Shown here in pieces: positions 57,229 to 64,000 of a DNA stretch of 64,000 nucleotides. The stretch is from Aphrocallistes beatrix (lineage: Eukaryota; Porifera; Hexactinellida; Sceptrulophora; Aphrocallistidae). Every line of letters begins with the position of its first letter. Position 1 is the first letter of the stretch. The stretch is taken from positions 11,505,524 to 11,569,523 of the forward strand of contig OY725488.1 in the NCBI GenBank assembly GCA_963281255.1. Direction: 5' to 3'. A program made the position numbers and the translations under genes. The notes under the pieces were generated by a model. The model searched no databases, had not been told where the DNA came from, and saw only the letters and a list, made by a program, of their open reading frames with translations.

Positions 57229-58037
57229 TTATAGTCTGAGTTTGATCTGCACAGGAGCTGGCCAACATATAATTTTTTTATAGCAAATACATAGCATTGC
57301 TCCATTGATTTCTTTTTCTAGACAGATGAAGCAAAATTTCTTCGAGCAATTTCTGCAATTCATGTGGAATGAACCCTTCACATACTCAACAATAGTAAAA
57401 CAATAAGGACAAGCTCTTAATGTAGGAATTGCTTTATCTCCGTAGACACTTTCTTTTGGACAATTTCGTAATGCTTCAAAGTCTTTTCTCCTGCAATTAG
57501 AATTTCCACAACTACCCTGGTATTTACTCCCTTTCTTCCACTCTCTTAAGCAGTACTAGCAAAACACGTTCTTCCTTCCTTTCATAGCACAAACAGTGCA
57601 TTCTACTCGAGGGCATTCTGAATTCATTCTCTGACAGTAACTAGAACAGTTCGGACACTGCACGATATCCTGACTCTCACAGAAGTTAACTGATAGAGCA
57701 GTCATTAGAAACTGTTTCTCTTCCTCAGTAGGCAACCCAAACTTGATGATATCTTCAATGGAGAGAATGGAGGAACATTGATGACATGTTATATTGTGTT
57801 TTAAAAGCTCAATTTGAATCCACGCCCAATCTAGGATACACTCAGGACAGATATAATGAGAACATTGCATTTCAAGCCCACTATAATCATGACAAGTGCA
57901 ACACTCTCCTTTAGGATGAAGGAATGAAACTGTTCTAGTCTCATCTCTGTTTACTAAGAAGCGCGTACCTCCTACTCTGATGTCATATATTTTTATATCA
58001 TAAGTATCAAGTGCACATTTAATAGATCCTGTTGATT
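57229..58037 (-). pseudogene. RBR-like copy B2, with the same in-frame TAG (57556-57558)
   Basis: One exon beginning after acceptor CCTTCTAG (58038-58040), phase 1, 809 nt to TAA at 57229-57231. It contains the linker (CALDTYDIKI), RING (GECCTCHD, CSHYICPEC), IBR (CPNCSSYC, CPRVEC) and, after a TAG at the FCWYC Trp, the last zinc block (CPYCF, CRNCSKKFCFIC). Everything else is open. No coiled-coil exon precedes it nearby; the only one upstream on this strand is at 62600-62174, whose phase would fit. Pseudogene, or a gene using readthrough or alternative splicing. Confidence 0.65.
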
Positions 58038-58139
58038 CTAGAAGGAAAGAAATAGGTGTCAGTTGACAGCATGATAGTGCAGCTCTATTACTAGTAGCTC
58101 TATTGAAGTATAAATATATCTCTATATAGCTTATATTTA

Positions 58140-58970
58140 AAACACTAGGATATGTTTATGTGTGTTTGTCCGAATTGATTGAAGAATTGGCAAATCCATT
58201 GCGCACGCGCAATAGTCACACTGCGCATGATCAATTGCACATTGCGCACGATTTATTGGACTTTAGAAAAGTGAAACCCCTCGACTACTCTACTATACTG
58301 AGTCCCAGTCAGTAACATTATTCGGCAGGACAGTTGCTTTTGAGGACCAAATATTTTCTGGCTGAACACGCCTGTGAATTGGCTGGTAGGATTGCAGACG
58401 AGCAATCACGCGACGTCATAAAAGACGCTTAAAACAGCTTCGAAACGAAGGGTGAGTAGTCACTGGAGAGCTTAAGAAAGTTGACGATCGCCTGAGTATC
58501 ACCGATGATAAACTTCATTCAAAGGCAGATTTGTAGTAGCCAAGGTAATGAGTTTGAAAGTGATAAGAAGGATACACGCACAGCATCATTTTGGAAATGG
58601 TGGGACCTTACAATCACTAAGATAAAGCTTCTTTTGGATAAAGATGAACAGAGACGTGGAAACATTCTGTAAAATTGCTTAACATGCCTAGCCCACCAAC
58701 CGTGACAAGGAACCGATTGGGCAGATGCGAGGGAATGAAGGGATACCCGGGCATGCTGTAGGTATAGATATAGGTACGTTACCATGGTCTGAAGAGGGAT
58801 ACACTACATTCGTAACACCATAGATATTCTGAAATAGTAAGAAAAATATCAATAAGTAAGAAAAACCAGGTGTAAGAAAAAATCGGTTGACTGTACATGC
58901 CGGCCTGAGGTATGAAAAAAGCTGGACGTAGTGTTGAATTTGCGGGACATGGCGGGACACAATAGAAAAG
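58140..58970. repeat. Dispersed repeat sequence
   Basis: Starts with GTCCGAATTGATTGAAGAA, resembling the Helitron family's subterminal words. Holds GCGCACGCGCAATAGTCACACTGCGCATG (also near 39945), a GACGTC site near 58411, and ends in a RepB copy at 58922-58965. Frames on the minus strand show no domain. Confidence 0.4.
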
Positions 58971-59642
58971 GACAAGTCATATCACATCTTTTCAGTCACT
59001 CAGTGTAGCTGCACTATCGATATGTTACTAGACATTTCAAATATTATTTCCATATGTAATATCATTCTGAGCCTTACATGCATTTATCCACATGTCTCAA
59101 GTGCTGACAAATGTTCAGAACACAATACAAATCATTGAAGAATCATGATGGCCAATGCATATATAAAAAGAGGTTAAAAATTGAACTGGGATGAGAGAAA
59201 TGTAAACATTTTACATCTCATCTTTACTCGTATTCATAGTGATCATCCCACACCAAAGTTAAATAACTTGTTCACTTTTTTAAAGTTTCAACTATGAACA
59301 AGAAACTATAAATATATATATAACTACAAGTAAATCAACTTCACAAAGTAGTTCTGCAGTACTATATCTACAACAAGTCTCTGAAAGCTATTGGTGAACC
59401 TTACAAAACTCGTGGCTTTTCTAGAGTAAACTAAAATAGTCACGTCTTAACCGAGTACGACTGAATAATAAACACTAATTTCGAAGAGTTTTTAAAAAGA
59501 AAATAAATACTAATAATCCGTGATATTTAGTGCAAAAATACTATCAATCCTAAAATCATGTTATATACAAAAAATAATACGTCAATAACTGTACATTTGA
59601 AGAAAAAAAATAAAAATTTGTGAATATAATCAAGTATACATT
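58971..59642. other. 3' flank of the SH3 exon, duplicated at the right edge
   Basis: Parts match 63030-63540 (AGTGTAGCTGCACTATCG, ATGTAATATCATTCTG, GTCAATAACTGTAC). No gene. Confidence 0.5.
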
Positions 59643-59929
59643 CTAATCGGCTGGTTTTGCTTTCACATAGTTAAAAGGGAAAAGTCCCCTAACTCCGTCT
59701 AGAACCCCTTCATACCACCCGTCAGGGTTCTTCTTCAGCACGTAAATAGTCCTACCCTCGGTGAAATTGAGTTCATCTTCTTTCTGCGCTTTGTACGAAA
59801 ACATACTTTCGACAACTTCGATATACTTGGGTGGGATCTTTTTTACGACAGGCTCGACTTTTGCGGTTCCAAATGGCCTGTCTGGAGGCGGGTTTAGAAC
59901 GGAGCTAGGATTGGAATCATCTTTGGTCA
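59643..59929 (-). CDS. Terminal exon with an SH3 domain, Abi (Abl-interactor)-like
   Basis: The exon follows acceptor TTTATCATTCAG and encodes a Pro-rich stretch (SSVLNPPPDRPFG) and an SH3 domain: SMFSYKAQKEDELNFTEG, VLKKNPDGWYEGV, and GVRGLFPFNYV. It carries the ALYDY-like, DGWYEG and P-NYV binding-surface residues (here FPFNYV). The spacing and EDELNFTEG..IYVLKKN..GWYEG pattern are most like the C-terminal SH3 of Abl-interactor proteins (WAVE complex, actin control). Upstream exons were not found; the next gene on this strand (60403-62600) has its own stop. Real gene end or stranded exon, undecided. Confidence 0.6.
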
Positions 59930-60402
59930 CTGAATGATAAAGAAAAATTCCTTGATGATGATTCATTCATAAAAATGTTTGAAAACTATTTACTTAATAA
60001 TATACAAGTATTTCGATGCAGTAAATAGTCCTCAGCATTGTTTATCCAGAACACAGGCAAAAACTCTCCAAGAAATATAATGCTGAACTCTTCCCGAAAT
60101 AGTAGTAGCATCGCATAGGACAATTACTAGTTTCTCAACCTTGTACACCGTACAGGATTTATACTTTGTATTTTAAGGATGAAAGTAGCTAATGTTTCCC
60201 ACAAATAAGTAATTGATAAAGCATTAAAAGAGGAGACTGGTGTTTGCTCAACATCTTAAAATAGCTATACATATGTTCCAGAAGGTTGAATGAAATTTAT
60301 CAAATAATCAGAATTCAAACATCATTATCTACCGTATACCAAAATAATGAAAAAGGTAAACTCCAATAATCAATTCAAAGGTTTGAAATCACACAGTGAA
60401 CT

Positions 60403-62600
60403 TTAGCTAGATACTGGGGTGTTGTTAATCAAGATGTAATAGCTCAGTGGGGGTATCATCGAATGCTCGTATCCAAACAACATATTGCTGGAAATTAGCA
60501 CTTCAGGATTACACTTACTGCTACAACAGGAATTATGGATTGATAAAAAGTCTTGCATTCTTATTGAGAGATCTTTTGCTGACTTTATCCAAATGAATTT
60601 GTTATTAGCCTTTTCAATCAGAGGTTTAAATGGTTTCTCATCGAAAGTTTTTCCTTTAAAAATAATGTAAGTATACTCCCAGAACTCTCTCTCCTCATGT
60701 CCTGTCGCATCTTTAAAAATATTCGACAATTGTAATTCCGGAAATTGTTCTGTATTGAACCTTTCAAAATAAATCAACATTAGGCTAACTGGTGTATTAA
60801 TATGCTTGCTTTGTGTTTTTAGTGCATTAGCTATGATACGCGTATAGCCAATGTAGTATGTATCCTCATCATCTTCATCATGGCAGGGAATCGATCTCAG
60901 AATAGTCGGTTGATTAACTTTATGCAATACTTCATTTCTGTTTTTACTACTAAAATTAACCGCATTTATAAATATATGATCATGTTTTATCGATTTCATC
61001 AGCTTTTTAACACAGAGATAAGATTCTGTTTTCATTAATGGCAACAATATTCGTTCCGGACTGTCCTTAAAATATTCTACCTCATCCGCATGTGTGAATA
61101 CTATTAAAGCATTTGAAAAGAAATCAAAGTTGTGAAACTTTAAAATTTCAGCTATTTCCTCTATCTTGAAAAGTTCTACTTTGGTGAAAACGCAAGTGCT
61201 TAAATCAATAAGGATGAGGAAAGTTACATGCTCTGATAGTTCCATTTCTGTGAAACAATTCAGCAAAAATTTACTGTACTGTTTCGATTTTATGTCTCCA
61301 GGTTGATCTACCACTTGTATTGTCGCTGTTTGAGTAAAGTTACGACCTTTTTCAGGTCTCATTGAGTCAATAGTGAAATTACCTTTAGGGAACTTCTTTG
61401 CCATAACAGATGGTTTTAAATGCGGGTACAAATTTGTTGCAAACAAAGGTGATTCACGGGGTCCCAATAACAAATATCCCAGAGTACCTTTGCCACTATT
61501 TCTCTCTCCTAACAGGATGATTGTCTTAAAGATCTTTTTTTGTCCCTCTAGCTAGAAAGTGTTTAGGAAGAATTTCATGATACCTAACAAATTATATTAT
61601 TATATAATAAAGAGTTTAATTAATAAATTAGTCGATGAATTGCTTGTTAATCAATGTTTACTCGTATACTGTGCAAAAAAGTGATGTGTGCCAGTTTTAA
61701 GAATTAAAAATTGACTTACCAAATTGAATGGGATTGTCCTCCTATTTTCAAACTTTCTTTCAAAATGTTCATTTTCTTTTGTACTACTACTTGAAGCATT
61801 TCAATGAACTTTGTGGATGTAGTACTACTTGACAGACAAATGTATCTTTGCTCAACAAGTTTGACAATCTCCCTTATTCCTCTATTTACATCAATAGATC
61901 TTCTCACTCTTTCTTCATTCTTACTACTATCATTAATAAACCGGTAGCTACTCAATATATGAAAACGTAATATATTCACATTCTTTTTAAATTGGATTAA
62001 ATATGGTGAGATGCTCTAGATAGATAGAGATCAATTAGTTTAGCATTTAAACACAACTTTGAAATGTGTGGTAAGGCGGAAATAGGACGCCATCCGTGCC
62101 ATAGGAACATTTTTCTTAGAAGATCCACTAAAAACATATTTTATTGTACACTTATAACGAAACTCCAAATTACCTTTCTCATGTTTCAATGTGGGAGCAG
62201 CAATCAGCTTAATCTCTCCTATCTCACTCAGTCTACACTCCAGCTCTTCTCTCCAATTCAACTCTACACCCCACATCTTAGCTAATAGACTCTCGAGACC
62301 CACTTCTAACTCTCTATGACGTCTTTTCATCAGTGCTACACTCGCTTCAACAATTTCTTTGTTCTCTTCACATTGTACTGTTGAGTTTAGTGATTCTTCC
62401 ATTCGATTCAGGTCTTGCATCTGTTCTTTAATCTTCTCTACTCTGTAGTTAGCTTTCAGCTGATCCAGCTCTGACATGAGAGCTGCTTCTCTCTGCTGTA
62501 GGATTTGATGAGATCGAAGGAAGTTCGCTCTCATCTCTTCTCTGACTCTCTCCACCTGAGAGAGAAATGGTTCTGTTACTTGTATGCTGGCACTAGCCAT
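60403..62600 (-). CDS. Coiled-coil plus AIG1/GIMAP-type GTPase, two exons, 523 aa
   Basis: Predicted exons: 62600-62174 (427 nt, phase 1, donor GAAAG|GTAATT) and 61547-60403 (acceptor CTAGCTAG), giving 524 codons including stop. Residues 1-142 are a coiled coil closely related to exon 1 of the RBR gene at 1-1241 (FLRSHQILQ, ANYRVEKI.EQMQDL, STVQCEEN). Exon 2 begins EGQKKIFKTIILLGERNSGKGTLG: P-loop G1 (GERNSGKGT; GKG where GKS/T is usual), then VVDQPGD (G3), FLILIDLSTCVFTK (the conserved box), and IVFTHADEV (G4, THAD). This is the AIG1/GIMAP fold, a family of immune-linked membrane GTPases. The last 150 residues are unassigned. An alternative internal exon may lie at 62015-61720. Confidence 0.7.
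61720..62015 (-). CDS. Possible alternative exon within the GIMAP gene's intron
   Basis: An open 296-nt stretch between acceptor CTATCTATCTAG and a strong donor GTAAGT. It encodes a helical, basic sequence (EERVRRSIDVNRGIREIVKLV). Its phases do not match the flanking exons directly, so it is either part of another transcript or not an exon. Confidence 0.3.
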
Positions 62601-63391
62601 GAAGTAAATCTAGACAATCGATATAATTTTATTCAAATTTCTAATGAATGTAACTCTATTGAGTTTTACATTAGATTCAAATCCTACAAATCAAAATCAA
62701 ATGCATAAAGTATCAATTTCTTCTGTTGAACATCATCATAACTATGGCTAATCGAGATTGGAGATGACTAAATTTGAAGATATATCCCATTCTTGACATG
62801 TAACCTTATTGAGTTTTACATTAGTACATTAAAATCCTACAAATCTTAATCAAATGCAAGAAGTATCAATTTCCTCGCTCTAATATCCTTAGACAATCGA
62901 GATGGAGATTACTAAATTTGAGGATACATCTCTTTCTCCAATCGGTGTACATTTTAAGTTTACAGGTGAACTAGGGGTAGATTTCAATTTTAAAACTTTT
63001 AATTTGTTTTTCCGATGTATTAGGATATTGTCATACCACGTCCTTCTAGTCGCTTAGTATAGCTGCACTATCGGTCTGTGAACATACATTTTCTGTGCAG
63101 TTTACAAAATAAGTCGTTTACTGTCCATCTCAAGGTGTATTAAACAACACATCTAATCTTAACTTATATTATTCATTCTACTACATGTAATATCATTCTG
63201 TACAAATTCCATAGTAAAGTAGTCCCGATGGGTACACGAATAATCTGAAAATTCCGAATTAGATCTGCATGTCCCTCAGGGATGAACAACTTCATTACCA
63301 AAGATAAGAGTATAACAACTAGATTCGAGAGTCTGTATTGGGTCTTTGTAACTATTGTGATAAACTGCATAATAAGTAAATATAAATCTGT
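62601..63391. other. Intergenic, no gene seen
   Basis: A local direct repeat: GAGTTTTACATTAG...AAATCCTACAAATC appears at 62660 and 62813, and TCGAGATxGGAGATxACTAAATTTGA at 62753 and 62897. 63030-63390 begins the duplicate of the 59-kb flank. Confidence 0.5.
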
Positions 63392-63590
63392 TACGCATAT
63401 TTAGTACAAAATACATGATCAGTTCTGAAACTTGTCATATCCAAAAATAATCTGTCAATAACTGTACCTTTGAAGGAAATAAAGAATACAAATCTGAGAA
63501 TAGAATAGTATCTACACTCTAGTCGGTTGGTGTAGCCTCCACATAGTTAGCAGGGAAAAATCCTCTAACTCCGTCTAGGACCCCTTCATT
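63392..63590 (-). pseudogene. Duplicated 3' end of the SH3 exon
   Basis: Matches 59530-59715. Encodes only the last SH3 strand (NEGVLDGVRGFFPANYVEA) and a stop near 63520; then homology stops. Here the binding-site residues read FPANYV, closer to the SH3 consensus than the longer copy. Confidence 0.65.
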
Positions 63591-63849
63591 GTTGTAATGC
63601 TCAATGAAAATTTCATCTCACGTAACCTAATTTCTATCTTGTCTAGTCTTAAGTTAAGACACTTTACACCTAGTCAAGTGTGAAAAATTCTGTAAATACG
63701 TTGTATAACATACAAGTTATACAACATAATAATGCAAATTTGACATTTTGGAATTGTAAGATTAGTCATCGTCACTTGATTACAAATAAACAAAATAATA
63801 GAAATATATTCGCATTACATAGTGTAAATGAAATGAACTTTAAAATAAA

Positions 63850-63985
63850 TGTTGCAGTGCAAACGCGAGATTGGTGTACATGTTGCAGTGCAAACGCGAG
63901 ATTGGTGTACACGCGTGTACACTGGTGTAAACCCGGGTTTCCATTAAGTTTGATAATCTCGCGTTTACACCAGTGTAAACGCGAG
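63850..63985. repeat. Foldback repeat with tandem and palindromes
   Basis: A 31-bp direct repeat (63850-63880, 63881-63911; GTGCAAACGCGAGATTGGTG core), an 18-bp perfect palindrome GTGTACACGCGTGTACAC (63905-63922), and a 13-bp perfect stem CTCGCGTTTACAC around CA (63958-63985). Likely the ends of a small foldback transposon. The open frame crossing it to the window edge is incidental. Confidence 0.75.
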
Positions 63986-64000
63986 TACCTATATAATTAA

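Noticed and set aside
59643-60402. SH3 exon as the 3' end of the GIMAP gene
   Set aside because: The GIMAP exon has its own stop at 60403 and I see no convincing donor before it; the link is not supported.
63680-64000. 106-codon frame running off the right edge
   Set aside because: It runs through the foldback palindromes and tandem repeat, with no domain or splice evidence.

Overview
The window is eukaryotic, AT-rich and repeat-dense. Genes have short GT-AG introns (61 bp in one case). The gene families present are a NACHT-LRR receptor with a death-fold-like front end, an AIG1/GIMAP GTPase, RING-IBR-RING proteins with a coiled-coil leader, and an SH3 domain of Abi type. These suggest an early-branching metazoan, most likely a sponge. 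That is inference from gene content; no rRNA or organelle marker is present.

Layout. 0-3 kb (minus) holds one complete-looking but edge-cut RING-IBR-RING gene and a truncated paralogue, split by a 499-bp hAT-type insertion full of an 11-bp minisatellite. 3.7-11.1 kb holds three members of an unrecognised multi-pass membrane protein family: one intact and two decayed. 11.2-28 kb is a transposon field with Helitrons, Tc1/pogo/mariner elements, Ty3/Gypsy fragments, an OTU protease relic, and two copies of a 1.5-kb segmental duplication. 28-31.5 kb is mostly empty, with one decayed open stretch. 31.88-36.2 kb is the best gene of the window: a TATA box, a 5'UTR intron and a single 1116-codon NLR exon. 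36.2-43.7 kb is intergenic with a GC-rich sirtuin fragment. 43.9-51.3 kb is a pair of degraded Ty3/Gypsy elements, one apparently lying inside the other. 52.7-55.9 kb is a relic THAP/P-element transposase with matching inverted ends. 55.9-58.0 kb repeats the two-gene RING-IBR-RING block from the left edge, more decayed. 59.6-62.6 kb carries the SH3 exon and the coiled-coil/GIMAP gene. The right edge is a foldback repeat.

Common theme. The host genes look like innate immune or ubiquitin signalling components: NLR, GIMAP, RBR, and a RING/B-box-like fragment. Two of them share an N-terminal coiled-coil exon of exactly 427 nt with the same phase-1 donor, joined to different effector domains. Two insertions can be proved from empty paralogous sites inside the window (the hAT elements at 1.8 kb and 26.9 kb). 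A third, a Helitron at 14 kb, has its empty site in an inverted repeat copy. The most unusual points are the shared coiled-coil exon, a TAG at the same Trp codon in two RBR paralogues whose frame stays open beyond it, the uncharacterised membrane protein family, and the Helitrons that carry two TGACGTCA palindromes per full copy.
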